A stretch of DNA of 64,000 nt from Moniliella sp. 'wahieum' (taxonomy: Eukaryota; Basidiomycota; Moniliellomycetes; Moniliellales; Moniliellaceae), in the NCBI GenBank assembly GCA_003971905.1, contig RSEE01000025.1, forward strand, positions 682,001 through 746,000, read 5' to 3'. Under the pieces are notes generated by a model. That model saw nothing but the letters and a program-made list of their open reading frames with translations, did no database searches and had not been told where the DNA came from. A program made the position numbers and the translations under genes. This document shows positions 12,352 to 23,634 of the stretch, piece by piece (positions within the stretch are counted from its first letter, which is position 1; each line of letters begins with the position of its first letter).

Positions 12352-13558
12352 CTAGACGGGACAGAACGCCAAGTAGGCCGCCAACGTTGCTGAAGGCCCC
12401 AAGACCAAGGTCACAGCCAATGTGAGGGGAAGACTGAGCATAAGGGGCGTATCGAGCTCCCATGCGATCCACAACGGCGTGCTGAGCGCAATACCCACGT
12501 GGTCCAAGCCGATGGATGCACGGGCAGGGTGCGACCACAGGGTTTCCCACAGCCGGTCCCAGAGAGGCAACGAGCTCGCCTCGTACACCGCTTGGGTCGC
12601 CTTAGCTCGTACAAGCAGAGCAGCGAGGGTGAGCAGGAGGTAGGTCGCGCGCGCCCTGCGGATTTGTCGAGAGGGAGCGTCGGCTGAGGCGGCCCAGAGA
12701 GGGAGAGGGAGAGAGAGAAGCAGCGGGCCCAAATGCATGACCAAGATCGACCCCAGTTCGATGGGGTGGGCATAGACAACTGCCATCCCCAATGGAACGG
12801 CAATGCAAGTGAGCCACCATCCCTTTCCACTGAACCCGCCTAATCCCTTGTGCGGTTTGCCTGCTCCTCTTTCCCACTGGAGCGAGGGGTCAGGGCCGAA
12901 CCAGCAGCGGCGGCACGCAGAAACAGGTTGTTGGCCACCGAGATGGCCACCAGCTGGCCCGTGAGCATGTACACCCATAGCCCTTGGACCTGGTAGCGGC
13001 CTGCGAGACGACGCATAAACAGGGGCCAGACACCAACGGTGAAGAGACAGATTTCAGCCGACCACCACCAACTGGTGGGGGTGGCGACGACAGTCAGCCA
13101 CGCCTGTTCGAACAGCCCCGTGGCCTTAAGCCAAGCATGCAGCTGTGCTACATAGAGCGGCAAGCGCGTCACATGGCACCCGACCCAGCCCTCTGCCTCT
13201 TCCGTACACGAGGCTAGAGTCCAGATCGGTTCAGCGCGCTCGGCTTGCTGTGCCCCAAAGGTGCGGTAGGACCAGGCGAGGAAGGCGAACATCTGGCTCC
13301 AGGTCCCCAAGAGGGTCAGGACGGAAAGCGAGGTCCACAGCACAGTGGCACGCGTGGGAGCAGCGGGAGCGAGAGCCAAGGAGCGGACAAGCAGGAGAGC
13401 GACGACAAGGAGGTACGTGACGAGGATGAGGATGGGGATGCTGGTCAACGTCCAGGCCAGTGCGAGGAGCACCGCACCAAGCGTCTGCCCCCATCGGAAG
13501 AGGGAGGCACTGCGCCTCCGATCCGGTCAAGGAGGATCTCGAGATGGAGATGGTCCAT
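12352..13558 (-). CDS. Multi-pass membrane protein of unknown function
   Basis: The start at 13558 gives MDHLHLEILLDRIGGAVPP, running into RWGQTLGAVLLALAWTL. About eight or nine hydrophobic segments follow: two near the N-terminus, one at AEICLFTVGVWPLFM, one at WVYMLTGQLVAISVANNLF, then GWWLTCIAVPLGMAVVYA, GSILVMHLGPLLLSLPL, YLLLTLAALLV, and two near the C-terminus ending in AAYLAFCPV. This is an integral membrane protein; the GQLVAIS...NLF pattern reminds me of an uncharacterised fungal membrane family, but I cannot name it. Two one-base frame changes are needed, in a C/T run near 13505 and near 12890. Its ATG lies 245 bp from the divergent secreted-protein gene at 13803. Confidence 0.6.
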
Positions 13559-13802
13559 TTGGCAACGCCGCAAGCCAAGTCACGAGGTGGAGGGGTGGAG
13601 CAGTGCAGGAGGCACGCCAACTTGCTTATTGTCTTCCAGGATCCATCCATTGGCAATTTAAGAGCGTGGTTCCGTTTCCACGCTTCGCTCGGCTGCGGAT
13701 TTAATTAGGGCGGACAGAGATCGCACTCTCCGCTCGCACGTACGTCGTGTCATCCTACCCGACCCCGACCCCAACCCCTCCAGCTCTTCGTCGCTCGTGA
13801 CG

Positions 13803-14356
13803 ATGCGCCGCTCGCTGCTGTTTCTGGGTGTGCTGTTCTCGGGCGCCCTGTTGGCCCTGTGTGCTACCCCCGGAACGGCCCACGCCTCGCTTGCCCACCC
13901 CCGGTCCGAGAGCTCCGCAGCTGTCGTCCCGCCTGCCTCCGCCACCCCTCCCACCGCCGCCCACACACCCCCAAGACCATCGGCGACTTGCGGAGGAAAC
14001 GGCAGCGAGGCAAGAACGGCCGTGCACGCAGGAGAACCAGTGGGCTAGACCCCATCGCGGCCGGCCGTGCGCTGCTTGCCATAGCTGCCCGACCCGACGC
14101 CGACTTGCAAGCTTGGTACGGCTGGCGCGGACGGCTGGCACGCCAGGCGCGCAGACTCCTGGGTTGGCCCCAGGAAACTGAGCAGTTGCTGGTCTACATG
14201 TCCTACCCTCCCGAGTACCACAAGCGAGCGAAGCGCGACCTTGCTTCCTCTTCCGCTGCAGCTCGCCACTCTTCCCCCTCGTCTTCCCCCCCGCCCCCTG
14301 GCGAGGACAGATCCCCGCTTGAGCACGCTGGGACCCTGCCGCACCCCGACCTTTGA
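13803..14356 (+). CDS. Small secreted basic protein, function unknown
   Basis: The N-terminus MRRSLLFLGVLFSGALLAL with a following Ala-rich TAHA site is a clear signal peptide. After a Ser/Pro/Ala-rich spacer the protein needs one frame change in the C run near 13970 and then reads PKTIGDLRRKRQRGKNGRAR, a strongly basic stretch. It continues with DLQAWYGWRGRLARQARRLL and VYMSYPPEYHKRAKRDL. Several dibasic sites (RR, KR) could be cut by Kex2-type proteases. The polypeptide would be about 180 residues. I recognise no family; a secreted effector-like or antimicrobial role is only a guess from charge and export signal. Confidence 0.5.
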
Positions 14357-15122
14357 TATTCGGTCTATCCAAGTAGGTGGGGTTGTACAAGTCACTGCAT
14401 GCCGAGGCCGCTGCGGGTCCTTCTACGAAATGACGCAATAAAGAAGGAATGCACCTTCTCTAGGTTGCATCCGACTAAGTAGATTACTGAGGAAAGAGCT
14501 GGTACGCTCGGAGGGACGCGCAGGGTTGTTGAGAGAATGCACATAGGGCACAATCGAATTGATGGTCTGACGCGGGCACTGGCCTGGCCTTTGCAGGCCG
14601 GTGTTGGAGCAGCTCAGGGCCAGCGTGAGTGTTTGGAGTGTTGATAATGGCGGGGCTGCAAGTGCGGGTATTTTCCATGGTAGTGGGATGTTGCTGGCCA
14701 GACGGTGGGTTCAGAGCTGTTTGTCCTCTTTTCCGCCTAGCCGCTCGGCCCGGGGACATGCTCGAACTTGTCGGTGGCCATGGCGGTGCGGGCCGAGGGG
14801 AGCAAGAGGGAGTGGTAGTGGTTGCCCGCCCCCAATGCGGGCCCCCCACCGGCGTCTGGTCAGCTGAGGCGCTGGCCCTGGCCACGTGACCGACAACGTG
14901 ATCACGTGGTGACGGTAGTATCCGGGGATGGATCGGTGCAACCAAAAATTTCCGGCCGGCGGGGGGTGAAAGTTGCAAGAATGGCGGGCAGCAAAGACAA
15001 AAAAGTGGCTCCCAGCAGCAAGAGCCAGTCAGTATACGCAAGTCCTGGCGGGGCGGACTGGGCGTCGCAGTGGGCAAAGCACTCCTGCTTCCTTGCTCCC
15101 CCCTCCCGCCTCCACCTCCCCG
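14357..15122. other. Intergenic, upstream of NOM1
   Basis: No convincing coding frame. The only notable content is the pair of CACGTG words near 14880-14910, listed separately. Confidence 0.4.
14882..14907. promoter_or_regulatory. Pair of CACGTG boxes upstream of NOM1
   Basis: Two palindromic CACGTG words (14882-14887 and 14902-14907), 20 bp apart and about 215-240 bp ahead of the NOM1 ATG, fit binding sites of bHLH factors such as Cbf1-type proteins. That they control NOM1 is inference from position. Confidence 0.35.
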
Positions 15123-18100
15123 ATGGCCTTCGACCACAAACGCCACGGCCTGCAGCTGCCGGCCGCACTAGCCCAGCAGCTGGGGCTGCCTGAGCGCGAC
15201 GAAGCGGACGCGTCCTCTGCGCGCGGACGCCATCCCCGCGGACGTGGCGGGGGCGTACTCGGCCGCAAGGAGGCACGCAAGGCTGCTCGCCAGGCCAAAA
15301 AGCAGAGCCGCCACCCCCCGTCCACGAACCCAGCCGCGCTAGTCGCGGAGGCAGTACGCATCCTGTCTCGCGCCGCGCCTCGCTTCCCGGTTCATCTGCC
15401 CACGCCGCCACCCAGCCCGGGCGAACGGCCAAGGGAAAACCTAGCCATGCGCCCCAGTCCAATCCCAAGTCAGCACCTCCAAAGCAGGCGCCATCTGCCT
15501 CCACGTCCACTTCCGTTGCTGTCCCTACAAAGGAGAAAACGAAGCGCAAGAAACACGCCACCCATTCCCTCAGCGAAGATGAGGCCCCCCAAAGAAGAAA
15601 AGATGAAGGCGCTCGAGGCTCCGGAGGAGTCCCAACCCAGCGGCAACACGGCATCTCATACGCCAAGTGCCGAAGAAGAAAAGGCTGGCGAGCGCGAGCG
15701 CTCCTCCCAAACGTCCAGAAAGATCAGCAAGAGTACGGTGACGCCCCTCCAACGGCTTTTGAATAAGGCTGGCGTGGCTTCGGGCACACAGCGCAACCCA
15801 ACCGAGCCAGTCCGGCATCCCAAACGGCCCATGTCCAAGGTCGAGAAGATGAAGAGGACGAGATTGCCTGGCTCGAATACAAGTTGGGCAAGGGGCGAGG
15901 AAAGGGTGCTGATGACGATGGCTTGGATGACTTGCTCGAGGACCTGGACCGCTTCTACCCCGGTATGTACGATACCAAGGAAGATGGACCCGCTGAATCT
16001 GTCGATGGGGCTAGCGATGTCGACAGTTTCTACGGATTTGACTCGGAGGGCGAGAGCGCTTCGGATTCTGCTTCCGATCTAGACCAGGTCGACTCGGATG
16101 AAGAGGGCGACGCTCAAGTAGAGCAAGACGAGAGCAGTACTTCTTCCGATGTCGAAATGGAGAGCCAGCACACGGCAGCATCCAATCCAGTTCCTCGTGC
16201 AGAAGCTCCTACACCCGCTCCTACTGCTCCAGCTTCTAGTGGCAAGTACATCCCCCCCGCTCTCCGGCGTCTTCAAGCAGCCAAGGAAGCCCAAACGAGC
16301 ACGGTTCCATCCTCTGTGTCGGCCTACGACGATCCGGCCAATTTGAACCTGCGCCGACAACTCAAGGGCCAACTTAACCGATTGGGCGAAGGGAACCTGG
16401 ACGGGGTCTTGACCACGCTTGAGTCCATTTTCTCCACCAATTCGCGTGCCGTGGTAACCCAGATTCTTTCCCGTCTGCTACTTGATGCGGTGGTCTACGC
16501 TGCGCGGGCTACGGATCAGTTTATTATCTTGAACGCTGCCCTTGTCTCCGCCTTGCACCGCACAATAGGCATTGAGTTTGGGGCCTCGTTCGTGGCTGAC
16601 TTGGTGGACGAACTGGTGGGCGCATACGATGCTGCGCAAAAGGCCCAGACGGCGGCTGTGCAACAGGTTCAGCAAGAGGGGCGGACGATCCTTCCGTCGG
16701 AAGAAGGGGGGCTGGAAGGGGGCGAACCCTTACCCCCCCAAGCGATGGAGACGATGCAAGTTGTAGACCCTCTACAAGAGGCCAACAGCAAGAAAGCCAT
16801 CAATCTCGTCTCGCTTCTCTGCGAGCTGTACAACTTACAAACCATCTCGTGTCTGCTCGTGTACGACTTGATTCGCCACTTTGCCCAGCCCAGCTCTTTC
16901 CCCGCGGCTGGGCTTAGTGAATTGAGTGTGGAGCTTCTGCTACGAATTGTGCGCCTCTGTGGCGCCCAGCTGCGGAGCGACGATCCTTCTAGTCTACGGG
17001 ACATTGTCGACTTTGTCCAGGAAAAGGCCGTACCGACAGCCGTGACCAAGACGACTTCGACTGGAATTCCTATTCCTCAACAAGCAGCTGCCGCCCCACC
17101 CCCCCTCTCGTCCCGGTCCAAGTTCATGCTTGAGCGTCTGGCGGACTTGCGGTCGGGCCGAGCGCAGCGCCAAGGCGCTGGCGGGCCCAGTGACACGCTG
17201 ACCCGAATGAAAAAGTTCATTTCGGGACTGGGCAAGAAACGGGCGTTGCGGACGTACGATGCGATCCGGGTGACGCTTAAGGACCTGCAAGATGCCGATC
17301 GCAAGGGACGCTGGTGGCTTGTTGGTGCAGCTTGGACCGGGCACGGTGGCGAGGGAGAAGACGCAGAGGGCGTGACGGCGGCGCGGCCCTTGACTGTGCG
17401 CAAGGAGGAGGACGAGTCGGAGGCGCAGATGGACGACGAGGAAATCCAGAAACACAAGGCGTTGGTGGCTTACGCTCGGTCCCATGGTTTGGGCACAGCC
17501 GTGCGCCAAGGTATCTTTGTCACGATCATGACCAGTGCAGACTTTGTGGATGCGGCCACGCGGCTGCAAGCGCTCCGGCTCAACGAGGTACAGCGACGCG
17601 AGATTGTGCGCGTGTTGGTGCGCTGCATGCAGATTGACGAGACGTACAACCCTTACTTTGCGCTGATTGGTTTCCAGCTGGCCGGACCCCATGTGGGCGA
17701 CCCGGCCGCGCGGTGCGGTTTACGATGCAGTACGTGCTGTGGGACTTTATGCGTGCCACGCTGGGCCAGACCGGCGTGGCGGGCAAGTCGCGGGCCGAGG
17801 CGGAGGAGGAGGACATGGAAGGCGATGCCGAGGTGGACGAGAAGAGGATCGCAAATGTGGCCAGGGGTACGCGTGGTGGATTGCCAAGGGCGCGCTGACG
17901 CTCAATGTGCTCAAGGTACGTCGAGGCGGCGAGGGAGGGCGGGTGCTGGGCAGAGGATGGGAGGATGGAAGACTGACTGACACGGACGGATGGACAGACG
18001 ATCGACTTTGTGTCGCTGCGTCCCAAGGCGCGGTTCTTCCTGCAGCACCTGCTGGTCAACACGCTGCTGTCGACGCAGACGCGCTCGCCCAGTCTGGGCG

Positions 18101-18333
18101 CAGCGACGATGGGCGAGGCGGACCGGGAGACGCTGGAGCGGGTGCTGGTGCAGGGCACGGTGGGCAACCTGGAGCTGACGCGGGGGCTGCTGGTGTTCAC
18201 CAAGACGCATCTGGGGGCGCGCCAGCAGCAGAAGATGGCGGGTGGCGACGGCGCGCTGGCGAAGCGCCTGGAGTGGGTGCTGGGCGTGGCGAGGGAGACG
18301 CTGCAGGTGGGCGCGTCGCTGGGGAGTGTGTAG
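15123..18333 (+). CDS. SGD1: Nucleolar MIF4G/MA3 protein NOM1 (Sgd1)
   Basis: Sgd1/NOM1 is a nucleolar protein needed for 18S rRNA maturation; its MIF4G domain recruits an eIF4A-like helicase (Fal1 in yeast). The N-terminus is basic (GRKEARKAARQAKKQ), followed by a long disordered region and the conserved EIAWLEYKLGKGRGKG near 15870-15900. Next come KYIPPALRR (about 16246), the MIF4G domain (LKGQLNRLGEGNLDGVL to about 17350, including NLVSLLCELYNLQTISC) and the MA3 domain (from about 17440, with RQGIFVTIMTSADFVDA and MQYVLWDFMRATLGQTG). An intron at 17916-17997 (GTACGT...CAG) precedes TIDFVSLRPKARFFLQHLL. At least four frame changes are needed: within 15350-15880, near 17690 and near 17865. 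Given intact domains on both sides these look like sequence errors. Confidence 0.88.
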
Positions 18334-18615
18334 GCGACTTGTGTATATGCGTCCAGTAGGACTTCTGTATCCGTCGAGCAGCCTCACATGTCACAAATCA
18401 ATTAATTAATTGCACTCGGGCCAATGCCGTAAGGCGCAGGTAGCCATAGCCATTAGCCACTGCTATCCATTTCAATTCCCAATTCCCAATTGGCATCTGC
18501 TCTCCGTTTCAATTCCCCATTCTCCCCACTTCTCATTCCGCCCCGCGGAACCTGTTTCTTCCGGCACGCCCTGCCTCGTTCGCCGCTCGCGTCGCTTGGC
18601 TGCTCCCCAACGACG

Positions 18616-19569
18616 ATGCTGACGGCGGTGCGGACGGTGGCCAGGACGTGCTTTGCCGCACGCCCGGCGCTCTCCCTCGCACGCACCCTGCACCACTCGG
18701 CGCCTGTGCGCAAAGCAAAGTCGAAGCCGAGTTTGAGCGTCTCGCCGACCCGAGCAAGGCGCCGCGCGACCTCCGCTTTGCCATCCCGCCCGCCGCAAGT
18801 TCGTCACCGTCGACTCGGTCCCCCGCCGATCGCGCAACATCCCCGATGGCTGGGTGCGCGACCCCGAGACCGGCCGAGTGTCCAAGTCCAAGGTCGAGCG
18901 CACCCCCGAGGAGCAGGCAGCGTACGAGGCCAAGAAGCTCCACGCCGCCAGCACCCGCCCCTGTCGACGCACCAAGTCTTCCTTGGCCCCGACCTCAACC
19001 CTTACTTGCCTTCCCGTACGCCCCAGGGTCTCTTCCCCCCCCTCTCTACTCGGCCATGACCCAGGCTCGCAAGATCAAGAAGGCCTACGCCGAGGGCAAG
19101 GACTTGGAACTGCCGCCGTCGCCCAAGAAGACCAAGTACCAAGCCCGAGTGAATTGGTGGAAAGAGCAGCGCATTCGCGAAGCCAATTTCGACCCGGTCT
19201 TTGACGCCGCTTTCAACACGGCCTTTTCCGAAGCCGCACGCAACCTATCGGCAGACCAGGACGCCGTGTTCGCCTACCAGTGCGCCAAGATCATGATGCA
19301 GGACCAAGGCTCCTATGCCGGCCGCCGTATCTTCTGGAAGGGTACCAAGCGCGTCAAGCGCGCCCTCAAGCGCCGCGAGATCATCGCCGAACGTCTCAAG
19401 GCCATGCCGGACATCATCAAGGAGTACAAGGAGGTACGTCCCCTTTCTTTCCCCTCCCTTTCCTTACCTTGCTGCTTGTGTACGAGCGAAAGACTGATGT
19501 GGTACCTTTCCCCCTCTACAGGAATCGAGAGAGAAGAGGGCCCGGGCTACCAGCCAGATTCCGTTCTAA
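18616..19569 (+). CDS. Mitochondrial ribosomal protein, probably mL59-like
   Basis: The N-terminus MLTAVRTVARTCFAARPAL with LARTLHHSAPVRK is a textbook mitochondrial targeting sequence (Arg-rich, no acidic residues). The body contains GWVRDPETGRVSKSK, the stretch DLNPYLPSRTPQGLFPP, an ARKIKKAYAEGKDLELP segment, WWKEQRIREANFDPVFDAAF, and a basic end with GRRIFWKGTKRVKRALKRRE. An intron at 19434-19521 (GTACGT...CAG) leads to the last codons, ESREKRARATSQIPF. The NPYLP...PP-YS pattern followed by a basic helix recalls the fungal large-subunit protein mL59, but the match is from memory and another mitoribosomal protein is possible. About three frame changes are needed, the clearest in the C run at 19035-19042. 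It follows NOM1 on the same strand with a 283-bp gap. Confidence 0.6.
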
Positions 19570-20616
19570 AAGGGAACCATGTCCTTTGCCTTTGTGCTAT
19601 GCGATGGTGTTGCTATGGCATGCCCCCATTGGAATGGGAATCAAAGAGGATGAGGAGGTGGTCACGTAGATGGGTCCCATGGTTATCCTCCCCCCCGCGC
19701 CTCGCCTCCCACCAGAAGGCCAGATTGGTACCGCTTATGGGGAGTGACAGATGCTAGTAGGTCATTGGTCAGGAGAGCCAGTAGGAGACAAAACAATCGT
19801 GCTAACGATGGCTTGGCGCTTACCTGCTCGCAAGTGGGGGGCAGGGCACAGGACAGACGGAGCAGAGGTTGTGCAGGCGGGTTGACGCCTTGACGGCGGG
19901 TTCTACTTGGACCGCGCGAACTTGCCTATCTTCAGTAGCATCTTCAGTACTAGCATAGGGTGCTAAAGCTGTGTCTGTATTTGCTTACAGAGCCTTCAAA
20001 CAGGACAAAAACGCGCCGTTCCAGGCGCCTCCCCTCCCGCTTGGTAATGAGTTGTCGGAGCGCTCCCAAGTAAATCCTTAGTAATCGGCCCACAAACCCG
20101 CGAAGCGCTGGCCTCGCCCCTTGTCGAATCGCAGAGCCCGTCGCGACGCTCCTCTTTAGCGGGACAGCATTCCCTCCTGGATCGGTCCGTCAGTCTGGCG
20201 CAACATGAACCGGCTCCAGTCGTCTCGCCATCAGCTCGGGCGGCAACCCCGAGCCCGTTCGGACACATTGTGACGCTTCGGAGCCGGAGAGAAGAAAGCT
20301 CCCAGGGAGGCGGAGCAAGTGGGCGGCCTGTTCGCCTCCAAGACATGCGCGTCGTATATCACTTGTTTTGCAGAGGGGGAATTGGTGCAACTGGGCGCCT
20401 AAGCCTCCTCGTCAGTCGTGACATATGATGTGACAGTCCGCAAAGGGTTGGAGGGCCGGGCCGGGTTTGGTGGTGGATATGGAAGCTAAAAGAGCGATAG
20501 TAGCGCTCGAGACCATGCGAGGGCGACTACGACAGAATCGAGGCTTCTACCATCGCCACCCTTGCGTACTGGCTTTGCTTGTTTTTTTCTTTCGTTCTTT
20601 GGTGCGTTTGTAGGCG
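19570..20616. other. Convergent intergenic region
   Basis: Lies between the 3' ends of the mitoribosomal protein gene (+) and the Smr-domain gene (-). I see no coding frame, RNA gene or repeat. Confidence 0.45.
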
Positions 20617-23240
20617 CTACTTATGCGTCAGTGGATCGATGGCCACAATGCCATCGAGCTCGAGGTAGGGGTAACCCCACTCAGCCAGGAAACGCTTCAC
20701 GGCAGTGCCGAGTCGACTGGCAGTAGGCTGGCCAGCAAGAGTATGCTTGCCAGCGCCGACGGCCACAAACGCCAGTCCCTGCACGCCCTCCTCTTCGAGG
20801 CCGAGAAGGAACTGTTCGGTGACTTCCTGCGCTTCGGTAGCATGCTGATAAGATGGCAGCGCCCCAACGCAGACGCACATGCACACGTCAGTTTTTCCCA
20901 TCCACCCCCACCGCCACAGCACAGAGTCCAACAACGTACCAAGCCATGCAGATCCAACAGATACTCCGCTCGTTCTTTCGGCAAAAGGCGTGCGGATGCG
21001 GCGCCGACCGCAGCGCGCCGTGCCACCCCAAGCACACCCCCTCCCCGCCCCAGCCGCTCGACCCCGCATCCCACGCCCGGCTGGCTCGTCCGACGCGGCG
21101 CCCGACGAGCCAAGCAGCTTGGTGCGTAGCTGGCCATGCCGCTCCTTGAGTGTGGCCGTGGCGCTGCGTGCGCGTTCCTGGCCCAACTGCGCATTGAGCT
21201 CAGTAGCCCGCGAGACCAGCTGTGAGCACCAGCCCATCGCCGCGCGCGTACGCGCTGGCCGCCGCACGCAGCGCCGCCGCGCGCTCCCCTGACAAGGCCA
21301 TCGTAGGTCCGCGTTCGTGCGCATACAGATTGGCCACACTGCCTCCGGTCTCGAGGGTGGGGAGCAAGGCAGGAGGACGAAGGGGCAGGCGCTGGGCCGT
21401 TTTGCCCTTGGTCGCCGGCGTTGGCGCTGGGTCCACCGCGCCCCGTCCTGACACGGCAGGGCGTTGGTGCGCCGCCTGAGCCGCCGAAGCGTACCGCGCC
21501 GGCTCGACAGGGCTTCTTGGTAGGTTTGCGCGTGTCGAGTGAGGGGAAATCGGCCGTTTCCAACCCTCGGTCCGAGCGGGCGTGTCGAGCGCAAGACCGC
21601 CCATGCCCATGCCCGACGAGCGATTGCACCGCGCCCAAATCGTGCAAAAAGCCGCACTGCGCATTAAGGCATTCGCCTCGCAACCAGTATTTGCACAGCG
21701 CGCGGCCTAGGTCATGGCTAAACCGGCAATCGGACCGACGACAGTCGCCCGCCAAAAAGTACCGGCACACCCTGCGCCGCCGGCAGGCGAGGAAGATGGC
21801 GTGCCGCGCTTGAGCGCGACAAACGCTTCGGTCGACAAGACTTGTACGCCGTCGGCGCCACCACGGGCAAAGCCACGTGGTCCCTCGGGGAAGTAAGGCG
21901 CGGGTTCATGCTGGCTGGGACTTCGGCGCCCATCGGGGTCAGTACCGGTCCTTCCTCTTCCTCCTGCTCGGGCGGGGGCGGGGGAACGCCACCGTTGGCC
22001 AACACGGCCGTCAGCGTGGCTTGCACATCAAAGTTGTATTGCGCCAATACCGATTCGGCCGTCGCGCGCGTCCATCCCCCTTCTTCCCGTCCAGGCAAAA
22101 GAATGGCACAGAGCACATCCAACGGTGTCATCACTTCTTCACCCGTAACTTCCACTGCCACAGGGGCCTCCTCAGCCGGCGCAAGGTACGCTGCCGAGGC
22201 CAAGGGTGTCACACGCACAGGCGGGGCAAAGGGTGAAAATTCATCTTCCTCCTCCTCCCTCCGCTGCGTCCTCTTGCTCTTCCTCCTTCTCTTCCATCTT
22301 GGGGGTACAACAGCCGAGGACACCTTGGTCGGCGAAGCAGTGAGGTCCGCCCGGGCCCAAGGAACACTCGTCATGGCACCGGCCGCACGCGGTGCCGAGG
22401 CCAACGGCGACGTGACGATCGGCGTGGTGCGTCCCGAGCGCGGGGTGAACTCGGCAGCAGCAAGGTTGAGCCGAGGCGAAGTAGCGATTGCGACGGCGGG
22501 CGATGTAGGGCGGGAGAGGTGGAGGGAGGTGGAGGTGGGGGTGGAAGAGGGCGGTGAGGTGGGAGGATCGCGCTCCAGCGGGGTTGGGGCCAAGGGCGCA
22601 CGGGGCGATCCCGATCCGATCACGCCTGCTGCTGGTGCGACCGGGCGGGAAATGGGCGGGGGAGCAGAGCCGGGGGGTCGAAGGCCCCAGACGCCGGCAG
22701 GAGAGGCAGGTCGGCTGCCGCTGTCGCCGGCAACAGGCGCGCTGCCCCACGCAGCGGCCGCAGCAGCAGCAGATGGGATACCAGATGGGATCCCAGTTGA
22801 TCCGGAGCGCACGGAAGGTGGTTTGCGTCGCGGCGGAGGCGCACGCGAGTGGGCCGCACCAGCAGAGGGGGTGGCGAGTAGCGCAGCGAGCGTGGGCGGC
22901 GGACTGAGCGGGCGGCCAGAGGGGGCGGCGTCCTCATGGAAGCGGTGGAGGAGCTGGAGGACGAGACGGTCGAGCTGGTCGGCGGTGAGGGCACGGCGGG
23001 CACTGGCGGGAGAAGGGAGACGACCAGCGCGGACGTAGGCACGTGCCCAGGCGTCGAGCGCGGTGCGCACGTCCTCCACCTTGCCGTCGTCGTCGGCCGC
23101 GAGCGCGAGGGCGGGCAGGACGGCGTCGGCGGGGGCAGCGGGGGCGCCGGGCGGCGGAGGGGAAGGGGCGCCGGGAAGAGGGCGGCGAGGAGGGCGCGTG
23201 TGAGTGCCAGGGCCGGCGCGGCGTCCGAGGGGGCCGACAT
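20617..23240 (-). CDS. CCCH zinc-finger, DUF1771 and Smr domain protein
   Basis: This looks like an RNA-binding nuclease-type protein. The start at 23240 gives MSAPSDAAPALALTRALLAA, followed by an Ala/Pro/Ser-rich region. A small CUE/UBA-like stretch (AESVLAQYNFDVQATLTAVL, about 22010-22070) precedes two CCCH fingers, CRYFLAGDCRRSDCRFSH and CKYWLRGECLNAQCGFLH, both C-x7-C-x4-C-x3-H (about 21655-21770). A DUF1771 helix pair (ERAAALRAAASAYARGDG) follows near 21250. The Smr domain starts with LLDLHGL, is interrupted by a 95-nt intron (20939-20845, GTACGT...CAG) and resumes with HATEAQEV, then VGAGKHTL and KRFLAEWGY. Splicing rebuilds the hallmark DLHGLHATEA. Smr domains cut or bind RNA and DNA. 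About three or four frame changes are needed, all in low-complexity parts. Alternative upstream starts exist in another frame but lack supporting sequence. Confidence 0.82.
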
Positions 23241-23251
23241 GGGCAGCGATG

Positions 23252-23303
23252 AGAGGCGAGATGGCGAGATGGCGAGATGGCGAGATGGTGAGATGGTGAG
23301 ATG
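23252..23303 (-). repeat. GCGAGATG octamer repeat upstream of the Smr gene
   Basis: GCGAGATG, with two GTGAGATG variants, repeats about six times immediately ahead of the Smr-gene start, in the likely 5' untranslated or promoter region. Confidence 0.7.
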
Positions 23304-23420
23304 GCGGCGGCCGGCCGACGCAGACACCACGCCGCGCACCGGCAACCCTACTTCTCGCCCAGCCGACACCCAAATCAAACACACGCAGGCCCATTGGGAT
23401 CGAGGTTGGCTTGGGCTGCT

Positions 23421-23485
23421 CGCCATCGCCACTGCCATCGCCACTGCCATCGCCACGGCCATCGCCCATCACCATCGCCATCGCA
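23421..23485 (+). repeat. GCCATCGCCACT microsatellite
   Basis: A 12-bp unit (GCCATCGCCACT) repeats about four times and decays into CATCGC words. It lies between the Smr gene and the SDR gene and is probably non-coding. Confidence 0.65.
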
Positions 23486-23634
23486 CACACACATCCTATC
23501 CCACCCACCCCTGTAATCGCACCCGACATAGCGGTAGGAACGATACATAACAATTCCTCTTCTATCCCGGTGGCTACCGAGCATCCTCATAGTCCCCTCC
23601 TCCCGCTTTCCCCTTGGTCTCCCTCGCGCCGTCC

